Source: Bradyrhizobium sp. CB1650 (GTDB lineage Bacteria; Pseudomonadota; Alphaproteobacteria; Rhizobiales; Xanthobacteraceae). From it: a stretch of DNA of 64,000 nucleotides. Below, in pieces: positions 26,384 through 35,548 of this stretch. Position 1 is the first letter of the stretch; the number at the start of each line of letters is the position of its first letter. The stretch covers positions 5,299,501-5,363,500 of the forward strand of contig NZ_CP121695.1 in the NCBI RefSeq assembly GCF_029761915.1, in the 5' to 3' direction. Made by a program: the position numbers and the translations under genes. The notes under the pieces are model-generated. The model was not told the DNA's origin. It saw only the letters and a list, made by a program, of their open reading frames with translations, and ran no database searches.

Positions 26384-26935
26384 TCAGCGCGAGAAGCTGC
26401 CGCTTGGCAACGGAGCCGGGAATCCCCCTTGGGACTGCTGCTGTTGCGTGGTCTGGGCCGCTTGGGCGGGCTGATCGGGCGGCGGCGCAGTGGTGCGCTT
26501 GCGCACGATCTTCTGCTTCGGCGGCGGGGTGTCTGCCGGCGGCGCCTCGGCGGGCTGGGCTTCGCCGTCGACCTCGCCCGCCGGCGCTTCAGCCGGGGCG
26601 GCCGCGGCGGCGGCCGGCTGCCTGCTCTTCTTCCCCTTGGCGGACTTCGCCGGCGGGGCCGGCTCGGGCGGCGGCGCCGCAGGCGCAGCCGCAACGGCCG
26701 CGTTCGGATCCTGCTGTTGTTGCTGCGCGCCCTTATACATGTCCCGTGGCACGCCCTGCTCGAGGCCCGGTACGCCCTCGGGGAAGACCGGCTTGCGATC
26801 GCCCGGCAGCTTCTTCTTGGTGTCAAGGAAGTCCAGGAGATCGCCCGGATCGAATCCGCCGCTGGAGCAGCCGCCCAACAGGCCCGCGAAGGCGATCAGG
26901 ACGGCGGCTGCGATCAAACGTGGCGTACGGCGCAT
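26384..26935 (-). CDS. Proline/alanine-rich putative lipoprotein between yfgM-like gene and der
   Basis: This 183-residue protein has a lipobox LLGGC with the lipidated Cys at residue 23, so it is predicted to be anchored in the periplasmic leaflet of a membrane. Residues 24-70 contain the only globular-looking segment (GDLLDFLDTKKKLPGD, VFPEGVPGLEQGVPRDMYKG). From about 70 on it is low complexity: Ala/Pro runs, Lys-rich patches and poly-Gln stretches. No family is recognised. It occupies the position where many proteobacteria have bamB between yfgM and der, but it has no beta-propeller repeats. Confidence 0.8.
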   Translation of the reverse strand: MRRTPRLIAAAVLIAFAGLLGGCSSGGFDPGDLLDFLDTKKKLPGDRKPVFPEGVPGLEQGVPRDMYKGAQQQQQDPNAAVAAAPAAPPPEPAPPAKSAKGKKSRQPAAAAAAPAEAPAGEVDGEAQPAEAPPADTPPPKQKIVRKRTTAPPPDQPAQAAQTTQQQQSQGGFPAPLPSGSFSR

Positions 26936-26990
26936 ATGGATATCTCGTCTAAGCTCTCGGGGCCGTCAGCTCTGACTCAGCTCTTATGGT

Positions 26991-27644
26991 TCAGCTCTTG
27001 GCGACCGGCGGCAGCAGAGCCTGGAGCGCCTCGGCGCGCGAGCGCAGGCCCGGCGGCGTTTCGCCGTCCTCAGCGATCGCGTCCAGCCATTTGCGGGCCG
27101 CGGTCGTGTCACCATTGCGCCAGGCCGACAGCGCCAGCATCTCTCGGGCGCTGTGGCGGTAGGTCGCGCCGGCCGCGGCGGAAGCCTCCAGCCGCTGCTG
27201 CATATCGGCGTAGCTTGCGCTGTCGAGCACCAGACCGGCGGCGCGAATCTTGGCGAGGTCCCGCCACTCGGCGCCGACGCTCGGATCCGCGGCGATATCG
27301 TCATAAATCTTTGCAGCAGCCTTGGGATCGCGGGCCGACGCCTCGGCCGCGGCACGCAGCAGCGCCAGCGTGCGGTAGCCCGAAGGTGCCTTGGCGGCGA
27401 GCTCGGTGAAGGCCTTCTCGGCCTCCGCATGTTTGTTCTGCTCGGACAGCTCGACGGCCTTCTCGAAGGCGGCGCCGGCTTCGGCGGCCTTCTTGGCCTC
27501 CAGGTACTGGTAGCCGCGCCAGCCGCCCACGGCGGCAACGATCAGCACCATGAGGGCGATGAAGTAGATCGAATATTTATCCCACAGCTTCTTGAGCTGT
27601 TCGCGACGTACTTCCTCGTCGACTTCGTCAAATAATTCAGACAC
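26991..27644 (-). CDS. YfgM-like TPR membrane protein (SecYEG ancillary family)
   Basis: This 217-residue protein has a short acidic cytoplasmic N-terminus (MSELFDEVDEEVRREQ), one membrane helix at about 26-42 (IYFIALMVLIVAAVGGW), and a periplasmic alpha-helical TPR-like domain with repeated Ala-rich helices. This is the architecture of the TPR_21/YfgM family, which in E. coli associates with SecYEG and periplasmic chaperones. It is first in a minus-strand run with the lipoprotein and der. Confidence 0.87.
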   Translation of the reverse strand: MSELFDEVDEEVRREQLKKLWDKYSIYFIALMVLIVAAVGGWRGYQYLEAKKAAEAGAAFEKAVELSEQNKHAEAEKAFTELAAKAPSGYRTLALLRAAAEASARDPKAAAKIYDDIAADPSVGAEWRDLAKIRAAGLVLDSASYADMQQRLEASAAAGATYRHSAREMLALSAWRNGDTTAARKWLDAIAEDGETPPGLRSRAEALQALLPPVAKS

Positions 27645-27805
27645 TTAAGCTAATCCCATGCCCGGTCGGGAGCGCGCGCCACATCGTTCGCGTCGGAAAT
27701 CCCGTCCCCGCGTGGCCGCGGCGTACCCTATCGATATGGCGGTGGCAAGGCAAAGCCAGCCCGATCAAGGCGTTAACCCAACCATCTTGGGGCCGCCCGC
27801 CCGCC

Positions 27806-29413
27806 TCAGGTTCCTGCGAACTGCTCCCGCAACTGCCGCTTCAGCACCTTGCCGTTGGCATTGCGCGGCAGCGGCTCGACAGTGACCGCCATCGTTTCCG
27901 GCACCTTGTAGTCGGACAGCCGTTCGGCACACCAGGTCCGCAAATCGTCGCCGGCAACCGGCACACGCGTCACCACCACGGCATGAACGCGCTCGCCCAA
28001 CACCGGACATGGTTTGGCGATGATCGCACTTTCGACCACGGCGGGATGGCCGGCCAGTACGGACTCGACCTCGGCAGAATAAATCTTCAGCCCGCCACGG
28101 TTGATCATGTCCTTCTGCCGGTCGAACACGCGGACAAAGCCGTCCGCATCGACCGAGCCGAGGTCGCCGGAATGCCAGAACCCGCCGGTGAAGCTTTCGG
28201 CGGTCGCCTTCGGGTTGCTCCAGTAGCCCTTGATCACGGATGCGCTCCGGATCCAGAGCTCGCCGATCTCGCCACGCGGCAGTTCGCGCCCGTCTGCTCC
28301 CATCGCGATGATCCGCGCGCCGGGGCACGCTAGGCCGACGCTATCGATGTGGCTTGCCGTCAGCTCGCCCGGCATGATCGTCGACGGCGACGTCGTCTCC
28401 GTGGAGCCGTAGCAGTTCATCAGCTTCAGGCCGGGAATCTTCGCCTTGAGCTTCTCGATGGTCGCGACCGGCATCGGCGCGCCGCCGAAGCCGCCGATCC
28501 GCCAGCTCGACAGATCGTAGCTGTCGAAATCCGGCTGGAGCAGGCAAAGATTGTACATCGCCGGCACCATCACCGTGTAGGTGACGCGCTCGCGCGCGGC
28601 AAGCTTGAGATAATCCTCCGCCTTGAACTCAGGCATGATGATCAGCGTGCCGGCGCAACGGATCATGGTCGTGATGTTGGCGACGACGCCGGTGACGTGG
28701 CCGAGCGGCACGGCGGCGATCGAACGGTCCGCCGCCGTCAATTCCAGACACGACACGAACACCATCGAGGAATGGATGATGTTGCAGTGGGCGAGCATCG
28801 CGCCCTTCGGCTTGCCGGTCGTGCCCGAGGTGTAGAGGATCATCGCGGTATCCTCTTCACTGACATCAACCGGCGCAGCGGCTGGCGCGTGGTCCGCGAG
28901 CACCGCGAAGTGCGAGCGTTGCGGATCATCGTCGATGGCGATGCGATTGACGACATCAGGGACGTCCGGCGCATCAGGCAGGCGATGGGCAAGCGCCGCC
29001 TCGTGGATCAGGATCTTGGCGCCGCAATCGGTCAGCACATAGGCGATCTCGGGCTTCTGCTGGCGGGTGCTGAGCAGCACCGTCACCAGCCCTTCATGCG
29101 CGGCGGCAAACAGGATCAGCGGAAATTCGATGCGGTTGCCAAGCAGGATCGCAACCCGGTCGCCGCGCTCTAGGCCGAGCTTGCGAAAGCCCGCCGCGAT
29201 CCGCGCCGCCCGGTCCACGACCTGGCGCCAGCTCAGCCGGACATTGCCCCAGATCAGTGCCTCGCCATCGGCGTTGCGCGCGCAGGCTTCCGCGATCATC
29301 GCCCAGACGCTGGCAGGCCGCTCGCAAAATGCCGGCACCACGCGATCGCCGAAGCGCGCCTCGAGCCGCATGGGTGGAAGTGCGTGCTGCGACCAGTCCA
29401 TGCGTCCCCTCAT
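27806..29413 (-). CDS. AMP-binding acyl-CoA synthetase/ligase
   Basis: This 535-residue ANL-superfamily enzyme activates a carboxylic acid as the acyl-adenylate and transfers it to CoA. It has the P-loop ILYTSGTTGKPKGAML, the A5 motif NCYGSTETT, the A7/A8 region SGDLGSVDADGFVRVFDRQK with the hinge, and the C-terminal catalytic Lys in RNANGKVLKRQL. The acyl substrate is not determined. The start at 29413 overlaps the panB stop by one base (TGATG), indicating translational coupling; an alternative ATG is at 29401. Confidence 0.92.
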   Translation of the reverse strand: MRGRMDWSQHALPPMRLEARFGDRVVPAFCERPASVWAMIAEACARNADGEALIWGNVRLSWRQVVDRAARIAAGFRKLGLERGDRVAILLGNRIEFPLILFAAAHEGLVTVLLSTRQQKPEIAYVLTDCGAKILIHEAALAHRLPDAPDVPDVVNRIAIDDDPQRSHFAVLADHAPAAAPVDVSEEDTAMILYTSGTTGKPKGAMLAHCNIIHSSMVFVSCLELTAADRSIAAVPLGHVTGVVANITTMIRCAGTLIIMPEFKAEDYLKLAARERVTYTVMVPAMYNLCLLQPDFDSYDLSSWRIGGFGGAPMPVATIEKLKAKIPGLKLMNCYGSTETTSPSTIMPGELTASHIDSVGLACPGARIIAMGADGRELPRGEIGELWIRSASVIKGYWSNPKATAESFTGGFWHSGDLGSVDADGFVRVFDRQKDMINRGGLKIYSAEVESVLAGHPAVVESAIIAKPCPVLGERVHAVVVTRVPVAGDDLRTWCAERLSDYKVPETMAVTVEPLPRNANGKVLKRQLREQFAGT

Positions 29414-30234
29414 CAACTCTTCTTCATCTCGTAGACGTGCTCCGGGCCGGGGAAGGCACGGCTCTTCACGTCGCGCGCATAGCTTGCGATGGCCTCCTCG
29501 ATCGCCGGCCCGAGATTGCCATAGCGGCGGACGAATTTCGGCGACCGCGGCGACAAGCCGAGCATATCCTCCAGTACCAAAATCTGGCCGTCGCAAGCTG
29601 CGCTCGCGCCAATGCCGATGGTAGGAACGGCGATCGATTGCGTGATCTTGCGCGCCAGCGGCTCGGCGACCGCCTCGATCACGATCGAGAAAGCCCCCGC
29701 CTCTGCGATCGCCGTGGCGTCGTTCTCGATCGGAGCCCAATTCGTCTCCTCGCGGCCTTGTGCGCGGAACGAGCCAAGCGTGTTGATCGATTGTGGCGTC
29801 AGCCCGACATGGCCCATCACGGGAATGCCGCGCTCGACGAGAAATGCCACCGTCTCTGCCATCCGCGCGCCGCCCTCGAGCTTGACCGCGCCGCACTGCG
29901 TTTCCTTCATGATCCGCACCGCCGACTGGAAGGCCTGTTCCTTCGAGCCTTCGTAGGAGCCGAACGGCATATCGACGACGACGAGTGCCTGCCGAGAGCC
30001 GCGCATCACCGCGCAGCCCTGTAGGATCATCATGTCGAGCGTCACGGGCACCGTAGTCTCGAAGCCATGCATGACGTTGCCTAGGGAATCGCCGACCAGG
30101 ATCGCGTCGCAGTGCCGGTCGACCAGCGCGGCGGTGTGCGCGTGATATGAGGTCAGCATCACGATCGGCTCGCCATTCTTGCGAACGCGGAGGTCGGGCG
30201 CGGTCTTGCGCTTGACGGCGGATTGGACGGACAT
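29413..30234 (-). CDS. panB: 3-methyl-2-oxobutanoate hydroxymethyltransferase
   Basis: This 273-residue TIM-barrel enzyme makes ketopantoate from 2-oxoisovalerate and methylenetetrahydrofolate in pantothenate and CoA synthesis. Diagnostic motifs are [47 protein letters not shown] and [12 protein letters not shown], with the C-terminal [16 protein letters not shown]. Length is normal. It lies 2 bp downstream of the NnrU-like gene and overlaps the acyl-CoA synthetase gene by 1 bp. Confidence 0.97.
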   Translation of the reverse strand: MSVQSAVKRKTAPDLRVRKNGEPIVMLTSYHAHTAALVDRHCDAILVGDSLGNVMHGFETTVPVTLDMMILQGCAVMRGSRQALVVVDMPFGSYEGSKEQAFQSAVRIMKETQCGAVKLEGGARMAETVAFLVERGIPVMGHVGLTPQSINTLGSFRAQGREETNWAPIENDATAIAEAGAFSIVIEAVAEPLARKITQSIAVPTIGIGASAACDGQILVLEDMLGLSPRSPKFVRRYGNLGPAIEEAIASYARDVKSRAFPGPEHVYEMKKS

Positions 30235-30236
30235 CG

Positions 30237-30821
30237 TCAGGACCCCATGACAGGCACGCCGATCACGACGGGGTGGAACGCGAAGGCGAGCGCGACGTAG
30301 GCGACGACGCCGACCGCAACCGCGATCAGATCGTTGGTGGCGCCGCCAACCGGAATCGGTGGGCCGCCGCTATCGGTACGGTACTTCAGCGAGATGCGGT
30401 CATAGACCGCCCAGCCCAGGAACGAGCCGAACAGAATGATGGAGCCGAGATCGCCGTTCGCCAACAGATGTTCCGCGGCCCACAGTTTGATGCCCGCCAG
30501 CATCGGATGCTTCAACGTCGCATAGATGCGGCCACGAATGTAGGATGCAACCACCAGAATGACCGCGGGCAACATCAGCGCAACGGTGATATGCTTCAGC
30601 GCCGTCGGCGGATACCATACGTCGATCCAGCCGGTCGCACGGTAATGGCCAAAGCCCCAGACGATCAGCGCAAGGCCCGCCAGCGACACCAGTGCATAGA
30701 GGATCTTGTAGGTCCCCTCACCCAGCTTCGCGATCGCCTGCGCCCGCGCCTTGCGTTTCGTGGTGAATACATGGGCCGCGAAAAACAGCACGAGCCCCAG
30801 GATCATGACGAGCAGACCCAC
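30237..30821 (-). CDS. NnrU family integral membrane protein
   Basis: This 194-residue protein has six hydrophobic segments and the NnrU-family motifs [23 protein letters not shown] and [40 protein letters not shown]. NnrU was described near nitrite/nitric-oxide reductase genes in Rhodobacter but its biochemical role is unresolved; no denitrification gene adjoins here. The family is related to the heme-pathway-linked MAPEG/isoprenylcysteine methyltransferase-like membrane fold. GTG at 30821 has AGGGGAGG upstream. It is tightly followed by panB. Confidence 0.87.
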   Translation of the reverse strand: MGLLVMILGLVLFFAAHVFTTKRKARAQAIAKLGEGTYKILYALVSLAGLALIVWGFGHYRATGWIDVWYPPTALKHITVALMLPAVILVVASYIRGRIYATLKHPMLAGIKLWAAEHLLANGDLGSIILFGSFLGWAVYDRISLKYRTDSGGPPIPVGGATNDLIAVAVGVVAYVALAFAFHPVVIGVPVMGS

Positions 30822-30914
30822 GACATCCTCCCCTCAACTAGCGCCCCCACCTCTGACGTATCATCGATCGGCCGCAGGCCGCAACGGGGCTCCTCGGGTG
30901 GCCGAAGCTTCGTG

Positions 30915-31493
30915 CTATTTGCCAGGCTCCCGATTGTCGACGTATCTGATCGCGATCGGCCGCCCGGCAAGCGCACCGCCAAGACCGCTCGTGAACTTCA
31001 GCGGCAGACAGGCGCTCAGCGATGTGTTGATCGCGCTGAGATAGCTCGTCCGGGTGTCGGCCGGGACGCCCGCGGTCGCAAAGGTCAGACGCGGCGGCCC
31101 GATCAGGCCGCCGGCCTTGTTAAAGCTGAAGCGCACCGACATCTGCATGCCCGTGCGCACATTATTGGTCGGCGGTGACCAGCAGGAGCGCAGCTCGGCG
31201 AAGAGGTCGCCGATCGTATCGAGGTCGTGATCCGGCTTCTGATACTTGGCGCGATCGGCCTCGGACGGGACACTCTCGACCGTGAGCTGCAGATTTTGGC
31301 CGTAGGGATAGTAGATTTCAGGAATGCAGGGTCCGTGCTCGAGCACGCTGCAATAGGATGGCGTGCAGGGGCGATTGTCGAGCACGCTGCACGGCTCGTG
31401 CGAAAAGGGAATCGGATTGATCTGACGGCGCCGCGCGTCGGCGGGAAACGACGATACCGTCAGCAGGACAAGACCAAGAAGACCGCGCCACAT
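30915..31493 (-). CDS. Exported protein with tandem Cys repeat and TonB/TolA-like C-terminus
   Basis: This 192-residue protein has a signal peptide (MWRGLLGLVLLTVSSFPADA). Just after it come two copies of a 13-residue unit, CSVLDNRPCTP and CSVLEHGPCIP, with paired cysteines. The C-terminal ~100 residues (MQMSVRFSFNKAGGLIGPPR, then SLSACLPLKFTSGLGGALAGRPIAIRY, read in order) have the beta-alpha-beta layout of TonB/TolA C-terminal domains in a family seen in Bradyrhizobium. Function is unknown. ATG at 31493 gives the signal peptide; an upstream ATG at 31532 adds 13 residues. It is upstream of nnrU-like and panB on the same strand. Confidence 0.75.
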   Translation of the reverse strand: MWRGLLGLVLLTVSSFPADARRRQINPIPFSHEPCSVLDNRPCTPSYCSVLEHGPCIPEIYYPYGQNLQLTVESVPSEADRAKYQKPDHDLDTIGDLFAELRSCWSPPTNNVRTGMQMSVRFSFNKAGGLIGPPRLTFATAGVPADTRTSYLSAINTSLSACLPLKFTSGLGGALAGRPIAIRYVDNREPGK

Positions 31494-31644
31494 GACGTGA
31501 GCTCGCAATGCCAACCATGCGAAACGTGGCATCGGCGGCGAATGCGTTCAATCCCGCGGCCGTTCACATGCTCGCGCTTAGCTTCTTGCCGTCGTCCACA
31601 CTTGACCGGGCGACCCAGTACGCCGCGGGGGACGGAAAAGCGCT

Positions 31645-33264
31645 TTACCCCTTCTTCTTCACGTCCTTGACGTTGGCGAACGCGATCCCCTCGGCGCGCT
31701 CCCTGGTATAGCCGAGATAGAACTCGTTCCTGGCCAGATACACGGGATCGCCATCGACATCATCGGCGATGCTCGAGGTGTTGGCGGCGATGAAGATGTC
31801 GAGCTTCTTGCGGTCGTCCGAAGAGACCCAGCGCGCAAGCTGGAACTCGCTGACCTCGAACTCGACCGGCAACGCGTATTCGGCTTCCAGCCGCGCCTTC
31901 AGCACGTCGAGCTGCAGTGCGCCGACGACGCCGACAAGCGCCGGCGCTCCGTCGCGCGGACGGAACACCTGCACCACGCCCTCCTCGGACATCTGCTGAA
32001 GCGCCTCCTTCAGCTTTTTCGCCTTCATCGCATCGGTCAGCCGGACGCGGCGGACGATTTCCGGCGCGAAGCTCGGCACGCCGACGAAGGTGAAATCCTC
32101 GCCCTCGGTCAGCGTATCGCCGATGCGCAGGGTGCCGTGGTTGGGAATGCCGACGACGTCGCCGGCAAAGGCTTCGTCGGCGACCGAGCGGTCCTGGGCA
32201 AAGAAGAATTGCGGGCTCGACAGCGGCATGCTCTTGCCGGTGCGCACCAGCTTGGCCTTCATGCCGCGGCTGAGCTTGCCGGAACACAGCCGCGCAAAGG
32301 CGATGCGGTCGCGATGGTTCGGATCCATGTTCGCCTGGATCTTGAAGACGAAGGCGCTCATGCGCGGATCGGTTGCTTCGACCTTGCGCTGGTCGCTCTC
32401 CTGCGCGCGCGGCTCGGGCGCGAACTTGCCGAGACCTTCGAGGAGGTCGCCGACGCCGAAATTGCGCAGCGCGCTGCCGAAATAGACCGGCGTCAGATGG
32501 CCCTCGCGAAACGCCCCGAGTTCGAACGGCTTGGAGGCCTCGGTGACGAGATCAAGCTCGTCCTTCACCGCCGATGCGTCCAGATTGGCGTTGAGCTTCG
32601 CCAGCTCCTCGATCTCGATCTGCTGCGCCGCGCCGGTCTTGGCGCCGCCGCCTTCGAGCAGGCGCACACCGCCATTGATGACGTCATAGGTGCCGAGGAA
32701 GTCGCGGCCGCGACCGACCGGCCAGGTCATCGGCGTGGTATCGAGCGCGAGCGTCTTCTCGATCTCGTCGAGGAGCTCGAAGACGTCGCGGCTTTCGCGG
32801 TCCATCTTGTTGATGAAGGTGATGATCGGGATGTCACGCAGCCGGCAGACCTCGAACAGCTTTCGCGTGCGCGCCTCGATGCCTTTCGCAGCGTCGATCA
32901 CCATCACGGCGGAGTCGACTGCCGTCAGCGTGCGGTAGGTGTCTTCCGAAAAGTCCTCGTGGCCCGGCGTGTCCAGGAGGTTGAACACGAGCCCCTCGAA
33001 CTCGAAGGTCATCACCGATGTCACGACCGAGATGCCGCGTTCGCGCTCGATCTTCATCCAGTCCGAGCGGGTGTTGCGGCGCTCGCCCTTGGCCTTGACC
33101 TGGCCGGCGAGATTGATGGCGCCACCGAACAGCAGGAGCTTTTCGGTCAGCGTGGTCTTGCCCGCGTCCGGGTGGGAGATGATCGCAAAGGTGCGACGCC
33201 GCGCCACTTCAGCGGCAAGCGGGGAACGGGCCGGCGATTCAGCAGGAATGGCAATGTCGGACAT
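31645..33264 (-). CDS. prfC: Peptide chain release factor 3
   Basis: This 539-residue translational GTPase recycles RF1/RF2 after termination. It has G1 [19 protein letters not shown], the switch region [13 protein letters not shown]3 [14 protein letters not shown] and G4 NKMDRESRD, then RF3-specific C-terminal domains including [19 protein letters not shown] and [14 protein letters not shown]. Length is typical of RF3 and the segment order distinguishes it from EF-G. It is divergent from the guanidine riboswitch/sugE unit, with starts 157 bp apart. Confidence 0.96.
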   Translation of the reverse strand: MSDIAIPAESPARSPLAAEVARRRTFAIISHPDAGKTTLTEKLLLFGGAINLAGQVKAKGERRNTRSDWMKIERERGISVVTSVMTFEFEGLVFNLLDTPGHEDFSEDTYRTLTAVDSAVMVIDAAKGIEARTRKLFEVCRLRDIPIITFINKMDRESRDVFELLDEIEKTLALDTTPMTWPVGRGRDFLGTYDVINGGVRLLEGGGAKTGAAQQIEIEELAKLNANLDASAVKDELDLVTEASKPFELGAFREGHLTPVYFGSALRNFGVGDLLEGLGKFAPEPRAQESDQRKVEATDPRMSAFVFKIQANMDPNHRDRIAFARLCSGKLSRGMKAKLVRTGKSMPLSSPQFFFAQDRSVADEAFAGDVVGIPNHGTLRIGDTLTEGEDFTFVGVPSFAPEIVRRVRLTDAMKAKKLKEALQQMSEEGVVQVFRPRDGAPALVGVVGALQLDVLKARLEAEYALPVEFEVSEFQLARWVSSDDRKKLDIFIAANTSSIADDVDGDPVYLARNEFYLGYTRERAEGIAFANVKDVKKKG

Positions 33265-33351
33265 GGCGGGAGCGCTTGGCAGGGAAAACGGGCCTGATCA
33301 AGGCTCATTTGGTGATTGCGGGGCCTACCGGCCAGCCCCATATCGATCTTT

Positions 33352-33403
33352 GGGAAGGACGGCCTTCCCTTTCATCAGCAGTTGCCCGCGGGGACGACCC
33401 TGC
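33352..33403 (+). ncRNA. Guanidine-II riboswitch (mini-ykkC)
   Basis: Two stem-loops in tandem each carry the diagnostic ACGR loop. P1 is GGGAAGG-ACGG-CCTTCCC (33352-33369), a perfect 7-bp stem. P2 is GCGGGG-ACGA-CCCTGC (33388-33403), six pairs with one G-U. They are separated by 18 bases. The GGAGGG Shine-Dalgarno region of sugE follows only ~8 bases after P2, so guanidinium binding would be expected to free the ribosome-binding site. The two-hairpin ACGR layout in front of an SMR gene is the established architecture of this class. Confidence 0.93.
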
Positions 33404-33421
33404 CTTGGACGGAGGGTCGTG

Positions 33422-33736
33422 ATGGCCTGGACCATATTGTTCGTCGCCGGTCTTCTGGAGGTCGGTTGGGCGATCGGCCTCAAATACACGGAGGGTTTCA
33501 CAAAACTCGTTCCATCGGTTCTCACGCTTGCGGCCATGGCCGGGAGCGTCATCCTGCTCGGTCTCGCCCTCAAATCGCTTCCGATTGGAACCGCCTATGC
33601 GGTCTGGACCGGCATCGGCGCGGTCGGCACCGCGACGCTGGGGATCATCCTGTTCGGAGAACCGGCCGCCGCATTTCGCCTCGCCAGTATCGGGCTGATC
33701 GTCGCCGGCATCGTCGGGCTGAAGCTCGTCACTTGA
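33422..33736 (+). CDS. sugE: Guanidinium exporter Gdx (SugE-type SMR protein)
   Basis: This 104-residue SMR transporter has four membrane helices and the proton/substrate-coupling Glu13 in [19 protein letters not shown]. The [14 protein letters not shown] start and the [19 protein letters not shown] segment place it in the SugE/Gdx branch, which exports guanidinium in exchange for protons, rather than in the EmrE multidrug branch. The guanidine-II riboswitch directly upstream supports this. ATG at 33422 is chosen; the open frame upstream runs through the riboswitch. It converges with pit, 3' ends overlapping by 8 bp. Confidence 0.93.
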   Translation: MAWTILFVAGLLEVGWAIGLKYTEGFTKLVPSVLTLAAMAGSVILLGLALKSLPIGTAYAVWTGIGAVGTATLGIILFGEPAAAFRLASIGLIVAGIVGLKLVT

Positions 33737-34733
33737 GTATCTGGACCGCCCACCAGGTCAGCGCAGCTACGATTGCAGAGGCCGGGATCGTGATCACCCA
33801 GGCGTAGACGATCGAGCTCGCGACGTTCCAGCGCACCGCAGAGACACGGCGGGCTGCCCCGACGCCAACGATCGCGCCGGTGATGGTGTGGGTGGTCGAA
33901 ACGGGAACCCCCAGGAACGTCGCCATGAACAGCGTCGCGGCACCGCCGGTCTCGGCGCAAAAACCCTGCATCGGCGTCAGCTTCGTGATGCGCAGGCCCA
34001 TGGTGCGGACAATGCGCCAGCCGCCCATCAGCGTGCCCAGCGCCATCGCCGCCTGGCAGGACAGCACCACCCAGAATGGCACGGAGAACTCGCTGCCGAG
34101 ATGACCCTGCGAATAGAGCAGCACGGCGATGATGCCCATGGTCTTCTGGGCGTCATTGCCGCCATGGCCGAGCGAATAGAGCGAAGCCGAGGCGAATTGC
34201 AGGATGCGGAAGGCGCGGTCGACCGCGAACGGCGTCGAGCGCACCGAGGCCCAGGACACGATCGCAACCAGCATCATCGCGAGCAGGAAGCCGACCAGCG
34301 GCGACAGCACGATTGCCAGCACGGTCTTGGACAATCCGCCCCACACCGCCGCCGAGATTCCTGCCTTGGCCATACCGCCGCCGACGAGACCGCCGATCAG
34401 GGCATGCGACGACGAGGACGGGATTCCGAGTCCCCAGGTGACGAGGTTCCAGACGATGGCGCCGACGAGGGCCGCGAAGATCACCTGGGCATCGACGATC
34501 GAGGGATCGATGATACCGGTGCCGATGGTCTGGGCCACGTGCAGACCGAACACCATGAAGGCCACGAAGTTGAAGAAGGCGGCCCAGAACACCGCGAATT
34601 GCGGCCGCAACACGCGGGTGGAGACGATGGTCGCGATCGAATTGGCGGCGTCGTGCAGGCCGTTCAGGAAGTCGAACAGCAGCGCGACGGCGATCAGTCC
34701 GACCAGGACGGGAAGACCCAACGCGACATCCAC
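33729..34733 (-). CDS. pit: Low-affinity inorganic phosphate transporter Pit
   Basis: This 334-residue PiT-family permease has about ten hydrophobic segments and the family signatures [21 protein letters not shown] near the N-terminus and [20 protein letters not shown] near the C-terminus. It imports metal-phosphate with protons. The DUF47 gene upstream, 15 bp away, makes this the orfA-pit arrangement of rhizobia. A PHO-box-like element lies upstream of the pair. Confidence 0.94.
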   Translation of the reverse strand: MDVALGLPVLVGLIAVALLFDFLNGLHDAANSIATIVSTRVLRPQFAVFWAAFFNFVAFMVFGLHVAQTIGTGIIDPSIVDAQVIFAALVGAIVWNLVTWGLGIPSSSSHALIGGLVGGGMAKAGISAAVWGGLSKTVLAIVLSPLVGFLLAMMLVAIVSWASVRSTPFAVDRAFRILQFASASLYSLGHGGNDAQKTMGIIAVLLYSQGHLGSEFSVPFWVVLSCQAAMALGTLMGGWRIVRTMGLRITKLTPMQGFCAETGGAATLFMATFLGVPVSTTHTITGAIVGVGAARRVSAVRWNVASSIVYAWVITIPASAIVAALTWWAVQILK

Positions 34734-34748
34734 GGCGCGGCCCCTGCC

Positions 34749-35393
34749 CTAGACCTGCTCGATGACGATGCTGTTGATCTCGTTCGCCACGTCATCGAAG
34801 CGATCGGCGACCTTTTCGAGGTGGTCGTAGATCTCAGCGCCGACGATGAAGTCCATCGCATTGCCGCCTCGATGCTTGAGGAACAATTCCTTCAGCCCGA
34901 TGTCGTGGAGATCGTCGACCCGGCCCTCCAGCTTGGTCAGCTCCTCCGTGATCGCGGTCAGCATCGCAACGTTCGGGCCGATCGATTGCAGCAGCGGCAG
35001 CGCGCGCCCGACCAGATTGGCGCATTCGATCAGAAGCGCGCCGATCTCGCGCATCGGCGGCTCGAAGGCGCGGACCTCGAACAGCATCACGGCCTTGGCC
35101 GTCTGCTGCATCTGGTCGATGGCGTCGTCCATCGACGTGATGAGGTTCTTGATGTCGCCGCGGTCGAACGGCGTGATGAAGGTGCGGCGCACCGCCGTCA
35201 GCACCTCACGGGTGACGTTGTCGGCGTCGTTCTCGAACTGGCTGACGCGCTGGCAGTAGACCGGGGTCTCCTCGCCGCCGTTCAGCATCCCCTGGAGGGC
35301 GATGGCGCCCTGGATCACGGTCTGGGCATGACGGTCAAACAGGTCGAAGAACCGTTCTTCCTTGGGGAGGAAAGTACGAAACCATCGCATCAT
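34749..35393 (-). CDS. DUF47/PhoU-like Pit accessory protein (OrfA)
   Basis: This 214-residue, mostly helical protein has the DUF47 layout: LPKEERFFDLFDRHAQTV at the N-terminus, DDAIDQMQQTAKAVMLFE in the middle and EIYDHLEKVADRFDDVANEI at the C-terminus, with acidic/His motifs like PhoU's metal clusters. In Sinorhizobium meliloti the homologue OrfA is co-transcribed with pit. It is predicted to modulate Pit in the cytoplasm. pit follows after 15 bp. Confidence 0.9.
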   Translation of the reverse strand: MMRWFRTFLPKEERFFDLFDRHAQTVIQGAIALQGMLNGGEETPVYCQRVSQFENDADNVTREVLTAVRRTFITPFDRGDIKNLITSMDDAIDQMQQTAKAVMLFEVRAFEPPMREIGALLIECANLVGRALPLLQSIGPNVAMLTAITEELTKLEGRVDDLHDIGLKELFLKHRGGNAMDFIVGAEIYDHLEKVADRFDDVANEINSIVIEQV

Positions 35394-35433
35394 GGGAATT
35401 GCTGCCGCTTGGAAAATGGCCGGCCCGAATGAG

Positions 35434-35451
35434 CCGTCATGAAACTGTCAT
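35434..35451 (+). promoter_or_regulatory. PHO box (PhoB-binding direct repeat) upstream of orfA-pit
   Basis: CCGTCAT-GAAA-CTGTCAT is a direct repeat of two 7-mers with a 4-bp spacer, matching CTGTCAT-N4-CTGTCAT at 13 of 14 positions. It lies 41 bp upstream of the orfA start codon but reads on the strand opposite to the genes. This orientation and location suit repression rather than activation of orfA-pit when phosphate is scarce. Confidence 0.75.
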
Positions 35452-35548
35452 AGACCATTTTCGATCCACGCGCGTGCCATCGCACGCCCGCGGAGCGGGA
35501 TCATCCACCGCTTTCGCGAGCCAGGTAAAATTCAGCTAGATCAATGCT

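Noticed and set aside
24973..26952. 659-codon plus-strand frame opposite der
   Set aside because: Antisense to der and the lipoprotein gene; low-complexity Arg/Leu/Gly composition.
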